From the NCBI GenBank assembly GCA_016342585.1, contig JAEINK010000044.1, forward strand, positions 1 through 41,632: a DNA stretch of 41,632 nucleotides, written 5' to 3'. A program made the translations under genes and the position numbers. The DNA is from Spirochaetales bacterium (GTDB lineage Bacteria; Spirochaetota; Spirochaetia; UBA9216). Within the stretch, counting starts at the first letter, position 1; each line of letters opens with the position of its first letter. The notes beneath the pieces were generated by a model. That model was not told the origin of the DNA. It did not search any database and saw nothing but the letters and a program-made list of their open reading frames with translations. Below are positions 7,652 through 16,003 of the stretch, one piece after another.

Positions 7652-8722
7652 TTAGTCGCAAAAAGCCGGAGGCATTTCGACTCCGAGCTCTTCACTGTAC
7701 TTTGCCAAATCTTTAATCAATTCTGCAGGTACCGGAATTCCATTGGATCTTCTCTCCTGCTCCTTCATATATTCGATCTCACCGGGGATCACCTGTTTGG
7801 TATCGGGATCAACCATCTCTGTTCCATGAACCATCGCGGCCCAGTCAGTTATCCTCTCCATGTATGCCTCTTTAGAGAGGAAGACCTCGGGATTGATTAC
7901 GATGAACAGGTGTGAAGTCAATGAAGGATCATCTGCATGTTTGTACATACTTTTGAGACCATGAAGATAGGGACCTCCACTAAGTACACCGGTGATCAGA
8001 TCGACGAAAAGGGAAAGACCAAATCCTTTATGGAGACCTACAGGTAAAAGGAATCCTGCGAATCCAGCAAACGGATCATCTGTCTCTTTACCCTCTTTAG
8101 TAACAGCCCACTCTTTGGGGATCTTCTCCCCCTTCTTCTGTGCCAGTAGAAGTTTTCCCCCTGCCACTGCAGAGAGTGAGATATCGAGAACAAATGGGAA
8201 ATCACCATCAAGGGGTGCTGCCATGGCAATAGGATTATTACCAGTTGAAGGTTTTGCATTACCCTTCATTCCAATGTTGGGAATCACATTCGTTGTTGCG
8301 ATTCCGATCATACCCGCATCAACAGCTTGACGGGCATAGAGCGCTGCTGCACCAAAATGGTTACTGTTTCTGGCAAGGACCATTCCAATCCCATACTTCT
8401 TCGCCTTCTCAATAGCCAGATCCATTCCCGACCTGCCGACGACATAACCCATACCGGCATCACCATCAAGAAGAGCCATAGGACCTTCCATTTCAGATAC
8501 TGGTGAGATTTCGGGTTCAGGGTTGATGACTTTCGCGAGTACCCGCTGGAGATAGATCGGCATCCTCAGGACCCCATGAGAGTCAACTCCCCAAAGATTC
8601 GTCTTAACCATACAATCCGCACTGAACTTTGCGTCTACTTTGTTCATCCCGGCTTTCTCGAAGAGTGTTGAAAGATATACTTCAAGAGCTTCCGGTTTTA
8701 TCATTCTTTCTTTATCTGCCAT
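7652..8722 (-). CDS. Malate/L-lactate dehydrogenase family (Ldh_2) oxidoreductase
   Basis: A 356-residue NAD(P)-dependent 2-hydroxyacid dehydrogenase of the Ldh_2 family (malate/sulfolactate/ureidoglycolate dehydrogenases and 2,3-diketo-L-gulonate reductase). Visible motifs are GVDSHGVLR (H49, R53), ARNSNHFG (H122), STGNNPIA and LHKGFGLSLFVD. It is not a Rossmann-fold lactate dehydrogenase. GGGGG lies 5 nt before the ATG. It is first in an operon running to 3633 and is preceded by a perfect 22-bp operator at 8733-8754, so its expression is probably switched directly by the LacI regulator. A sugar-acid or 2-oxo acid substrate is likely; the exact one is unknown. Confidence 0.87.
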   Translation of the reverse strand: MADKERMIKPEALEVYLSTLFEKAGMNKVDAKFSADCMVKTNLWGVDSHGVLRMPIYLQRVLAKVINPEPEISPVSEMEGPMALLDGDAGMGYVVGRSGMDLAIEKAKKYGIGMVLARNSNHFGAAALYARQAVDAGMIGIATTNVIPNIGMKGNAKPSTGNNPIAMAAPLDGDFPFVLDISLSAVAGGKLLLAQKKGEKIPKEWAVTKEGKETDDPFAGFAGFLLPVGLHKGFGLSLFVDLITGVLSGGPYLHGLKSMYKHADDPSLTSHLFIVINPEVFLSKEAYMERITDWAAMVHGTEMVDPDTKQVIPGEIEYMKEQERRSNGIPVPAELIKDLAKYSEELGVEMPPAFCD

Positions 8723-8732
8723 AATTCCCCCA

Positions 8733-8754
8733 GAATTGTATACGTATACAATTC
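8733..8754. promoter_or_regulatory. LacI-family operator, perfect 22-bp palindrome
   Basis: Both halves read GAATTGTATAC toward a central C|G step, without mismatch. It lies 11 bp upstream of the Ldh_2 start and just past the stop of the lactonase gene. The TATACGTATA core is shared with the sites at 11965, 14658 and 16621. LacI/PurR-type hinge helices insert at a central CG, which fits the nearby regulator. Confidence 0.88.
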
Positions 8755-8775
8755 GTTAAAAATAAAAACTGTATT

Positions 8776-9660
8776 TTATAACCTTATCCGATAGATCGAA
8801 GATGTAGCGGTAACATATAGGGTCGAAAAATCTTCAGTAAAAGTCATATTTGCTGCAACCTCGGGCATCTTCATCCTGCAAAGGATTTTTCCTTCCTGAT
8901 TTAACAGGTAGATTCCGCCGGGACCAGTACAGAAGATGTGGCCCGTGGGATGATACTTCATCCCATCAGCACAACCAGGGCCATCCCCTTTAACACATCC
9001 CCAGACTCTTCGGTTCGCAAGCATTCCCTTATCATCCACATCAAAGACCATGATATTGCCATTTGCTGAATCGTTCACATAGAGTCTGGATTCATCATCT
9101 GAAAAACAAAGGCCATTTGGAGTCGTAAAGGTATCATCCAATAGATAGAGAAAAGCGGTCTTATCATCGTATCGATAGATCCCTCTGAAAGATAACTCCG
9201 GATTTCTGGGAATCCCGACCCTCGGCTGTCTTCCCGGTATTGGATCAGTGAAATAGATAGACCCATCAGATTTAGCAACAACATCATTAGGACTGTTTAA
9301 TGCCTTTCCATCATAGGAATCAGCCAGGACAGAGTAGCGTCCAGTCTTAAGATCTGTAATAGTAACCCTACTCGTACCATGTTCACAACTGATTAGATTA
9401 CCATGGGGATCAAGAGTATTCCCGTTTGCCAGATAGCTATTAGGCTTCAACATGGAAACTCCATCAGCTTCACTCCAGGAATAGAGAGCATTACCGGGGA
9501 TATCACTGAAGATCAATTTCTGCTCAGCTTCTATCCAGACAGGTCCTTCTATAAATCGAAAGCCAGTCTCAAGTAACTCAAGTGTGGGTTCACGATTAAT
9601 GATCCTATAACAGTCTGGAGATTTCATATCCATCTCGATTACTGACAACGTCTCTATCAT
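8776..9660 (-). CDS. SMP-30/gluconolactonase-family lactonase
   Basis: A 294-residue six-bladed beta-propeller of the SMP-30/gluconolaconase/LRE family, which hydrolyses sugar lactones with one divalent metal. Expected ligands are E38 in RFIEGPVW, the asparagines in NSPNDVV and TPNGLCF, and the aspartate in GCADGMK. AGGGA lies upstream of the ATG at 9660; a later ATG (MDMKSP) is possible. No signal peptide, so cytoplasmic. Third gene after UroD-like and transaldolase-like, 49 bp downstream of the latter. It would open a lactone formed by a sugar dehydrogenase of the same pathway. Confidence 0.85.
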   Translation of the reverse strand: MIETLSVIEMDMKSPDCYRIINREPTLELLETGFRFIEGPVWIEAEQKLIFSDIPGNALYSWSEADGVSMLKPNSYLANGNTLDPHGNLISCEHGTSRVTITDLKTGRYSVLADSYDGKALNSPNDVVAKSDGSIYFTDPIPGRQPRVGIPRNPELSFRGIYRYDDKTAFLYLLDDTFTTPNGLCFSDDESRLYVNDSANGNIMVFDVDDKGMLANRRVWGCVKGDGPGCADGMKYHPTGHIFCTGPGGIYLLNQEGKILCRMKMPEVAANMTFTEDFSTLYVTATSSIYRIRL

Positions 9661-9709
9661 CTTCTTATATCCCTGCTAAAGCTGTTACCAGACAAACAGG
9701 CTTCTCCTA

Positions 9710-10756
9710 TTACAATAATGCTCTTCGTGCCTTGATTAGATCTCCGGCCTCTCCCCAGTTCTTCTCAAAAGAGACTCTAAAGAGGACAACAGGACCAAAC
9801 TCTTCATATTCTGAGGTTTCAAGACCATTGATCTCCCAACCCCTTCTGAACTCATCTACCTTCTCAAGCAGTTCATCAAGAACACCCTCAGCTACGGGGG
9901 CATGGAATCGATCGATAACAGGGGGGTTAGTATCAATGAGAGTCTCAGCGGATCCCTTCCAGTTGATAGTGATATTACAATCAGCCCCGACCATCTCCGT
10001 GAAATGATGCAGGCCTCGAGCACCACCACCGATGAACCCGACATTGCTGCCTCTTTCTTTGGTTAGTTTGTATACTTTCTTTGCGATGACCATACCAGCC
10101 TGCCAGAGTGTATCTTCACTAATCTCAATTCCCTTATCTTTTACATACCCCTGAAGGTATTCATCATAAATTCCAGTGATATGTGAGAATAAAACTACCG
10201 GAGGATTATCCATCTTGGATGCTACTTTATCATAGACATCACAGACATCCATGGCCTGTTTTACACCCATGACCTCTGTCGCATTGATTGGTGTACCTTC
10301 CGCGATAAGGATCTCAATAGCTTTAAGACCATCTTCCGTTGCTGGAACCTTTGCCATGATATTCACACCAGCTTCCCGGTTCATCCTGGCATTTCTTACG
10401 ATGTTATCCACATCTTCCTTAAAGGGGTTTCCCTGTACACTCACATAACCATATTTTCCATGTGACGCTTCAAATAATGGAAGAAAACGCTTTGCTACTT
10501 CACCTACAAGCTGCTGCTGCAGAAGCTCCTGAACCATTTCATCATCACTCTCTTTCTTCAGGATCGCGTCAAGTTTTTCATAAGCATATGCTTTTTCTGT
10601 CTCATGAACTAACATTTTATAAACATATGATGGGTTTTGAGTACAACCGACAGCACCGGCGTCTAATGCCACCATGGCCTCTTCTCTTGTAACATTATTG
10701 ATCCAGAACCTTGTCGGTGTCTGCTGTGTCACTCGGTGGAAATAACTCTTATTCAT
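9710..10756 (-). CDS. Transaldolase-family protein
   Basis: A 348-residue transaldolase-family TIM barrel. GCTQNPSYVY matches the family GVTTNPS motif, and NIMAKVPATEDGLKAI carries K136, the expected Schiff-base lysine, followed by GTPINATEV. It is longer than the 210-220 residue fructose-6-phosphate aldolase-type members and close to ordinary transaldolase length, but with a divergent C-terminal half. It could transfer a dihydroxyacetone unit or act as an aldolase. RBS CAGGAG is 7 nt upstream. It lies 29 bp after the UroD-like gene, under the operator at 11965, so a dedicated catabolic role is more likely than pentose-phosphate housekeeping. Confidence 0.82.
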   Translation of the reverse strand: MNKSYFHRVTQQTPTRFWINNVTREEAMVALDAGAVGCTQNPSYVYKMLVHETEKAYAYEKLDAILKKESDDEMVQELLQQQLVGEVAKRFLPLFEASHGKYGYVSVQGNPFKEDVDNIVRNARMNREAGVNIMAKVPATEDGLKAIEILIAEGTPINATEVMGVKQAMDVCDVYDKVASKMDNPPVVLFSHITGIYDEYLQGYVKDKGIEISEDTLWQAGMVIAKKVYKLTKERGSNVGFIGGGARGLHHFTEMVGADCNITINWKGSAETLIDTNPPVIDRFHAPVAEGVLDELLEKVDEFRRGWEINGLETSEYEEFGPVVLFRVSFEKNWGEAGDLIKARRALL

Positions 10757-10785
10757 TCTACACTCCTGTTTATGCTTTATTGAGG

Positions 10786-11934
10786 TTATGGTAATAATTC
10801 ATCGAGATTCAATGGATAACTTCCATATTGTTGAATTGTTTCAAACATCGTCTTAAGGTTCTCTGCTGGAATATCATTACTGATATTGTGACAGGTTGAG
10901 ATGATATACCCCCCGCCTGTTCCGAGATCCTTCATTCTTCGGGCAGTTTCTGCCTTTACTTCTGCAGGGGTCGCATTAATCAGTACATTCTGTACATCCA
11001 TCGCACCATGGAAACAAATCTTATCTCCTACAGTCGCATTCAGCCTGGCAGTATCCTTCAACTCTTCTACAGATGTCTGTACCGGATTAAGGATATCGAC
11101 TCCCATTTCTACCATTTCTTCGATGATTGGCAGTACGGATCCATCAGTATGGAACATGACTTTGATATGGGGAGCAAGACTTTTGATATGTTTGATCAGT
11201 TCAGCCTCCCGAGGCTTGATGAACTCTCTCCACATATCAGGACTGATCAGAAGTGCATTCTGTGCACCGAAGTCATCGGTCAAATATAATATCTGTGCAT
11301 ACTCTCCAATTTCATTCAAATAGAGGGTATAAGCATCTTTATATAAATCAAGCATGATATCGAGAAGTCGATGAGCCAGCTCTGGATCCAGAATAAAATC
11401 CATGAAAAACTGATCATAGCCTCTCACCTCAAGACAGTTCTGGAGAATTCCACCCTTGATACCATCAGCCCCGATAATGTAATCGGTATTATTGTGCCAG
11501 TATTCGGCCTCTTCCCTGAGTCCTTCAATGATCCCCGGATCTGCAGCATCTGGCCATGGATAGTTATTGATCCCGTCAAGATCCAACTCCTTACAGGGAG
11601 TACTTCCTATAGCAAAATAGTCTCCGGAATCCTTAAATAAGGTACCAAACCAATTCTTATAACTCTTATCATCGATCTCTTCAACCTGAACCCATTTTGG
11701 AGCAAGCCATCTGAAGTCTACACCCCACGCCTGAAGAAGATCTTCATCCGACTTCACACACTGACTCATACGGTCCAGAATCTCCGGAGTCTCGATAGCA
11801 GGAAGCCCCATAATCTCTCTTATAGCCGGATAAGCACTTTTATGGATCGATCCAACCTGTTTCCCGTGGTCTATGAGTATATGGCCCACTTCTTCGTGGT
11901 TCATTAATGCTGTAAACATCTCTCTTCTATTCAT
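10786..11934 (-). CDS. UroD-like (uroporphyrinogen decarboxylase/MtaA-type methyltransferase family) protein
   Basis: A 382-residue member of the UROD/MtaA/CmuA superfamily. Landmarks are the N-terminal RREMFTALMN helix, HGAMDVQ and VMFHTDGSVLPII, and a C-terminal ISTCHNISNDIP segment with the His/Cys typical of the zinc methyltransferase branch. It lacks the N-terminal arginine motif of true heme-pathway UroD. Members in sugar operons have no settled function; cobalamin-dependent methyl transfer (for example demethylation of an O-methylated sugar) is possible, but no corrinoid protein is encoded nearby. I choose ATG 11934 (AAGGAG 6 nt upstream); an ATG at 11982 would lie inside the operator. 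First gene of a three-gene operon. Confidence 0.8.
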   Translation of the reverse strand: MNRREMFTALMNHEEVGHILIDHGKQVGSIHKSAYPAIREIMGLPAIETPEILDRMSQCVKSDEDLLQAWGVDFRWLAPKWVQVEEIDDKSYKNWFGTLFKDSGDYFAIGSTPCKELDLDGINNYPWPDAADPGIIEGLREEAEYWHNNTDYIIGADGIKGGILQNCLEVRGYDQFFMDFILDPELAHRLLDIMLDLYKDAYTLYLNEIGEYAQILYLTDDFGAQNALLISPDMWREFIKPREAELIKHIKSLAPHIKVMFHTDGSVLPIIEEMVEMGVDILNPVQTSVEELKDTARLNATVGDKICFHGAMDVQNVLINATPAEVKAETARRMKDLGTGGGYIISTCHNISNDIPAENLKTMFETIQQYGSYPLNLDELLP

Positions 11935-11964
11935 CATCCTCTCCTTTATAACATAACTCTCTTC

Positions 11965-11984
11965 AAATGTATACGTATTCATTT
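11965..11984. promoter_or_regulatory. LacI-family operator upstream of the UroD-like operon
   Basis: A 20-bp palindrome with halves AAATGTATAC and GTATTCATTT (one mismatch) around a central C|G. It is 31 bp upstream of the chosen UroD-like start and 51 bp past the stop of the LacI regulator gene. Confidence 0.85.
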
Positions 11985-12034
11985 GTCTTATTTAAAACTT
12001 TTCTGCTTTTTTTATGTTCTATACCTTCCTATTG

Positions 12035-13090
12035 TTAATTTCTATCTTTTACTGTTGAACGGGGCACAAGAGAACCGGGAATCATCTTCTTCGTCACACC
12101 GGATTTCTCGTATTTGATGAGATCAAGCAGGATATCTATGGCTTCCATTACCATGGTCTCGATTGGTTGCGAGACAGTAGTCAGTTTGTATTGGGGCCAT
12201 TTGGCTATAGGAGCATCATCAAACCCGACAACGGAAACATCTTCCGGTATATTCACCCCATAGATGCTTCTAGCCTGATCAATAAATCCTACGGCTACAT
12301 CATCAGTAATACAGAAGACAGCATCAGGCCAGGAATCTTTGGCTACTCCACCGAAAAAACTATCGGCAGCTCTGCAGCCGGATTGATGAGTCATACCCCC
12401 GACATATTCACATGCGAGTGACAGCCCAGCTCTCCCAAGGCCTTCCTCAAGCCCCTTCTTTCTGTCTACACTGGTTGAAGAACCGACAACCCCGGAAACA
12501 TATCCAATGCGTTTATGATTCAATTCAACCAAGTAGCTTCCAACATCCACACCAGCTCTATAGTTATCCAGACATACCGAATCAACCTCCTGGTAGAGGG
12601 AGTATCGGTTGAACTGGACGACAGGAGTGTCATAATTTTGACACTCTGAAGCCAGACTTGAAGTCAAGTTGGCAGAGGTGAGGATAATCCCATCTACCTG
12701 GTACTCCAGGGCTTTATAAAGTGTTGAATCCATAGAGCCGTCTAGTGGCAGGTTGAGAAGTAGAGTGGTATATCCCTGTTTCTGTAATTCACGCGAAAAG
12801 AGGTCAAGTGATTTCATATGAAAAGAACTATCGAATCTTCGGTTTATGATTCCGATAATATTGGTCGTATTCTCTTGAAGAGATCTGGCAATAACACTTG
12901 GGCGGTAATTGATTTTCTTTGCGGCAGCCATGATCTTTTCAACAGTTTCTTCGGAAACATTCGTCCCCTTCTTCTGGTTGAAAACTCGAGATACTGTTGC
13001 CTGTGAAACACCAGCCTCTCTTGCAACATCTACAGAAGAGACTCTTCTTTGCCGTACTTTTCTTTTTACCATTTTTCGTTTTTCTATCAT
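12035..13090 (-). CDS. LacI-family transcriptional regulator
   Basis: A 351-residue LacI/PurR-type regulator. The N-terminal helix-turn-helix reads VSSVDVAREAGVSQATVSRV (about residues 18-37), the hinge is PSVIARSLQ, and a periplasmic-binding-protein-like effector domain follows. It probably represses when no inducer is bound. The four TATACGTATA palindromes around it (8733, 11965, 14658, 16621) have the central CG expected for this hinge type and are its likely targets. A later start at MVKRK (residue 7) is possible because the first residues are basic and non-conserved. It follows the short aldolase-like gene by 29 bp. I see no matching operator before its own transcript, so self-regulation is not obvious. 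Confidence 0.9.
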   Translation of the reverse strand: MIEKRKMVKRKVRQRRVSSVDVAREAGVSQATVSRVFNQKKGTNVSEETVEKIMAAAKKINYRPSVIARSLQENTTNIIGIINRRFDSSFHMKSLDLFSRELQKQGYTTLLLNLPLDGSMDSTLYKALEYQVDGIILTSANLTSSLASECQNYDTPVVQFNRYSLYQEVDSVCLDNYRAGVDVGSYLVELNHKRIGYVSGVVGSSTSVDRKKGLEEGLGRAGLSLACEYVGGMTHQSGCRAADSFFGGVAKDSWPDAVFCITDDVAVGFIDQARSIYGVNIPEDVSVVGFDDAPIAKWPQYKLTTVSQPIETMVMEAIDILLDLIKYEKSGVTKKMIPGSLVPRSTVKDRN

Positions 13091-13119
13091 ACTAAAAACG
13101 ACCTCTCTTTGCTACAAGT

Positions 13120-13500
13120 TTATGCGGCGACACAAGAATTCTTGATGCAATGACTTAAAATTCTCTCTCTGGCACCATTTCCAAAGAATTTCATCATTGT
13201 CTTGTGTGCATTATTGTATATGGTGAATTCAGGTTCTTGCGGGTATGAAAAGGTAGCAAAAAATGCCAAAGCAGGTGTAATAATCCCGTAGATCTGTTCA
13301 GGAATACTACCATCACAACATATCACGAAAATGTCTTCCGGAACTTCAAGCTCACGTGGCACAACACCAGGTTTTATTGCGGCACCGCTTGTTTGTACGC
13401 CCTTTGCACAGACATCACCCACTGTTCCGGTTACCAAACCGGAAAGAGACAATTTCCTGCAAACGGTCAAGACTTGCTGCTTCAAACCTTGTGTATCCAT
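13120..13500 (-). CDS. Short protein with class II aldolase/adducin-like N-terminus; possible remnant
   Basis: A 126-residue reading frame. Residues 4-68 resemble the start of class II aldolases (FucA/AraD/OtnC type): a helix ending GLVTGTVGDVCAKG, then AIKPGVVPRELEVPEDIFVICCDG. The family phosphate-binding TxGN is changed to TVGD. The rest (69-126) does not resemble the aldolase and has no HxH zinc site, and the usual length is over 200 residues. I did not find the missing part in the other frames downstream. It may be a truncated gene or a divergent small protein with another role. AGGA lies 9 nt before the ATG. It lies between the TRAP binding-protein terminator and the LacI gene. Confidence 0.45.
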   Translation of the reverse strand: MDTQGLKQQVLTVCRKLSLSGLVTGTVGDVCAKGVQTSGAAIKPGVVPRELEVPEDIFVICCDGSIPEQIYGIITPALAFFATFSYPQEPEFTIYNNAHKTMMKFFGNGARERILSHCIKNSCVAA

Positions 13501-13535
13501 ACTAATAGTTCCTATAAAAAAAAATACATCCCTCT

Positions 13536-13571
13536 TTTAAAAACACCCCCTCCTCTCATAGAGGAAGGGGT
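13536..13571 (-). terminator. Rho-independent terminator after the TRAP binding-protein gene
   Basis: On the minus strand ACCCCTTCCTC pairs with GAGGAGGGGGT around a 5-nt loop, followed by GTTTTTAAAA. It lies 18 bp past the binding-protein stop and separates that gene from the short aldolase-like gene and LacI. Confidence 0.8.
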
Positions 13572-13588
13572 AAAAAGGTATTTGAGTA

Positions 13589-14608
13589 TTACTGTCTTTC
13601 GTTCTTGATCTCTGTCATCACCAGGTTGTAGATATCTTCGCCACACTTCTCGATAATCTGATCACCAACGGCTTCATTCATCATCGCACCCATTGCAAGT
13701 CTTGTCTCAAGAGGTACATCCTGTACGGTTATTCCAAGTCCTGGAAGCTTATCAAGGGTCTCTTGTTCTGCTGCTGCCATCAGTCTTCTATCCTCAGCGA
13801 TAGCTTCTTTAGCGGCATTCTCTACAAGAGTTCTGTCTGCTGCTGATAGACCATCCATGAAGCTTTTGTTTGCATACCATAACCAGTTTGTGTAGATATG
13901 TCGTGTAAGTGACCAGTATTTCTGTGCTTCATAGAATTTTGCATTGTAAAAACTGGTTGTTGCACATTCCTGTCCATCGATAAGGTTCTGCTGTAATGAT
14001 GTAAATACCTCTGACCATGAAAGGCTGGTCAGTGAACATCCAACTGATTCCCATGCTGCGATCTGCATTGGGCTGTATCCTCGAATCTTAAGACCTCTTA
14101 CATCTTCGGGTGTTTCGATTGCTCTCTTACTATTTGAGAAGTTTCTGAAACCTATCTCCATGTAACCAAGACCAACAAGGTCCATTCTCTCAAGAGGTTT
14201 CATTAATTCCAGCCCGGCTTTACCATCGAGTACACGGTGTGCATGAGCAGCATCATCAAACATGTAAAAAGAGTCCCAAACAGCAAACTCAGGAATTGTC
14301 TGTGTGAACAGAGTTGTAGTACCTACACTCATGTCCATATCACCACGTCGAGTCTGTTCGAACATATCCTGTACTGAACCTAACTGTCCTCCAGGGAATA
14401 TTTTAACTTCGATTCTACCATCTGATTCTGCCTCTACAATCTCTTTAAACTTCAAGAATGCAGCATGTCCCGGGGTCTGTACATTATTGTCATGACCAAG
14501 TTTGATAACGATTTTTTCTTCTGCTCCGCCGTCCTGCTGACCATTTGCCATCAGTCCTGTCATACCTACCATGAGCAATACCAACATAATTCCAATAAGC
14601 TTCTTCAT
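13589..14608 (-). CDS. TRAP transporter solute-binding protein (DctP family)
   Basis: A 339-residue periplasmic DctP-type receptor. A signal peptide (basic MKK, hydrophobic core, then MANGQQDGG) is of the type common in spirochaetes. The carboxylate-binding arginine is expected in RGLKIRGYSPMQIAAWESVG, and the TRAP pattern AHxxxLDGKAG...GLGYMEIGFRNFSNSKR is clear. TRAP receptors bind organic acids such as sialate, uronates and sugar acids, so the island's substrate probably carries a carboxylate. It is transcribed after the membrane-subunit genes but has its own operator and promoter-like sequences (14641-14679) and its own terminator. RBS AGGAGGAG. Confidence 0.92.
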   Translation of the reverse strand: MKKLIGIMLVLLMVGMTGLMANGQQDGGAEEKIVIKLGHDNNVQTPGHAAFLKFKEIVEAESDGRIEVKIFPGGQLGSVQDMFEQTRRGDMDMSVGTTTLFTQTIPEFAVWDSFYMFDDAAHAHRVLDGKAGLELMKPLERMDLVGLGYMEIGFRNFSNSKRAIETPEDVRGLKIRGYSPMQIAAWESVGCSLTSLSWSEVFTSLQQNLIDGQECATTSFYNAKFYEAQKYWSLTRHIYTNWLWYANKSFMDGLSAADRTLVENAAKEAIAEDRRLMAAAEQETLDKLPGLGITVQDVPLETRLAMGAMMNEAVGDQIIEKCGEDIYNLVMTEIKNERQ

Positions 14609-14640
14609 AATAAATCTCCTCCTGTTTTACTCTTCTAAAA

Positions 14641-14679
14641 ATTATAGTTCAAACCAGGATATGTATACGTATACACATC
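14641..14679 (-). promoter_or_regulatory. Promoter and LacI-family operator of the TRAP binding-protein gene
   Basis: TATAAT on the minus strand (14641-14646) is 33 bp upstream of the start. The operator at 14658-14679 has halves GATATGTATAC and GTATACACATC (one mismatch) around a central C|G and covers the place of the -35 element, so bound repressor would block polymerase. Confidence 0.82.
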
Positions 14680-14716
14680 CTAACACAAAACCCTTAAAAA
14701 ATAAAGCCTCCTTTTC

Positions 14717-16003
14717 TTAAACTGGGATACCCATCAATCGTGGTAATCCTAATGTGATAATGGGGATATAGGTTACTAACATCAAAACAATAATCATTAC
14801 GACAATCCAGGGAACAATAGACTTGGCTATATCATCAAACTTAATCTTACCGATCTGACATGCCATGAACAGGTTTGCTCCCAAAGGCGGGGTTACGAAT
14901 CCAATTGCCAGGTTGAGTACCATGATCACACCAAAGTGGATCGGGTTTACACCAAGTGCTGTGACTACCGGCAATAATATTGGAACAAGGATGATGATAG
15001 ACGCATTGGTCTCCATGAATGTTCCAACAATCAATAACATGATATTGATAAATAACAGTATCAGGACCTTACTTTGCGTGATACTTAAGATGAAGTTCGC
15101 GATAGTCACCGGGATACCAGTAATCGTCAAGATCCTTCCAAATCCAGCAGATATTCCAATGATGACCAGTACCGCGGCACAAAGTAGTGCTGAATTAAAA
15201 CCAATCTTTGGAAGTTCAGAGAACTTCACCTCTTTATAGATGAACACACTGACTATAATTCCATATACAGCCGCTACTGCCGCAGCCTCTGTAGGAGTAA
15301 ATACTCCTCCATAGATTCCACCAAGTACAATCACGGGTACCAGGAGAGCTGGAATAGCATCTACAAAAATGGCCACCACCTCTTTAAAAGTGTATCGCTT
15401 GGGATCACCTTCATATCCATGTTTAGTTGAATAGATGATGGTATAGATGGACAGGGCAAGACCAACAAGTAACCCAGGCCCGATTCCTGCCATAAACATA
15501 CCGGTTACCGAGACTCCAGAAGCTACAGCATAAATGACCATACAGATACTTGGAGGGATGATTACACCAACTGTTCCTGCAGTTGCGATTAAAGCCCCTG
15601 AAAAGTTGCGACTATACCCTTTTGCAACCATATTAGGTATCATAATAAGCCCAATAGCTGCCACAGTTGCCGATCCTGTACCGGATATCGCTGCAAAAAA
15701 CAGACAGGCAACAATAGAGACGACGCCAAGGCCACCTTTAAATCGACCGAACATAATACCAGTTACATTAAGCAGCCGTTTTGATATTCCTCCCTTACCC
15801 ATAATATCACCAGCAAACGTGAAGAGGGGTACAGCCATAAGTGGGAATGAATTCAATCCCTGTATCATAGTCTGGGTAAATGCTTCAAGACTGATCGGTT
15901 CGGCAATAAATATGGTCAGCATTGAAGCGGCCCCTAACGAAATACCAATAGGTATGGATAACAGTAGCAGCAGTACTAATGAACCAAATAACAAGCCTAC
16001 CAT
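14717..16003 (-). CDS. TRAP transporter large permease (DctM family)
   Basis: A 428-residue, strongly hydrophobic membrane protein of the DctM family, about 11-12 predicted helices. Family segments include NSFPLMAVPLFTFAGDIM, FAAISGTGSATVAAIG, VIIPPSICMVIYA and the C-terminal GFVTPPLGANLFMA. It is the Na+-driven translocation subunit. The ATG overlaps the stop of the small permease gene as TAATG. Length and motifs look complete. Confidence 0.94.
   Translation of the reverse strand: MVGLLFGSLVLLLLLSIPIGISLGAASMLTIFIAEPISLEAFTQTMIQGLNSFPLMAVPLFTFAGDIMGKGGISKRLLNVTGIMFGRFKGGLGVVSIVACLFFAAISGTGSATVAAIGLIMIPNMVAKGYSRNFSGALIATAGTVGVIIPPSICMVIYAVASGVSVTGMFMAGIGPGLLVGLALSIYTIIYSTKHGYEGDPKRYTFKEVVAIFVDAIPALLVPVIVLGGIYGGVFTPTEAAAVAAVYGIIVSVFIYKEVKFSELPKIGFNSALLCAAVLVIIGISAGFGRILTITGIPVTIANFILSITQSKVLILLFINIMLLIVGTFMETNASIIILVPILLPVVTALGVNPIHFGVIMVLNLAIGFVTPPLGANLFMACQIGKIKFDDIAKSIVPWIVVMIIVLMLVTYIPIITLGLPRLMGIPV

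Noticed and set aside
13331..13608. Plus-strand frames opposite the short aldolase-like gene
   Set aside because: They cross the terminator and the end of the TRAP binding-protein gene on the other strand and have no RBS; shadows.
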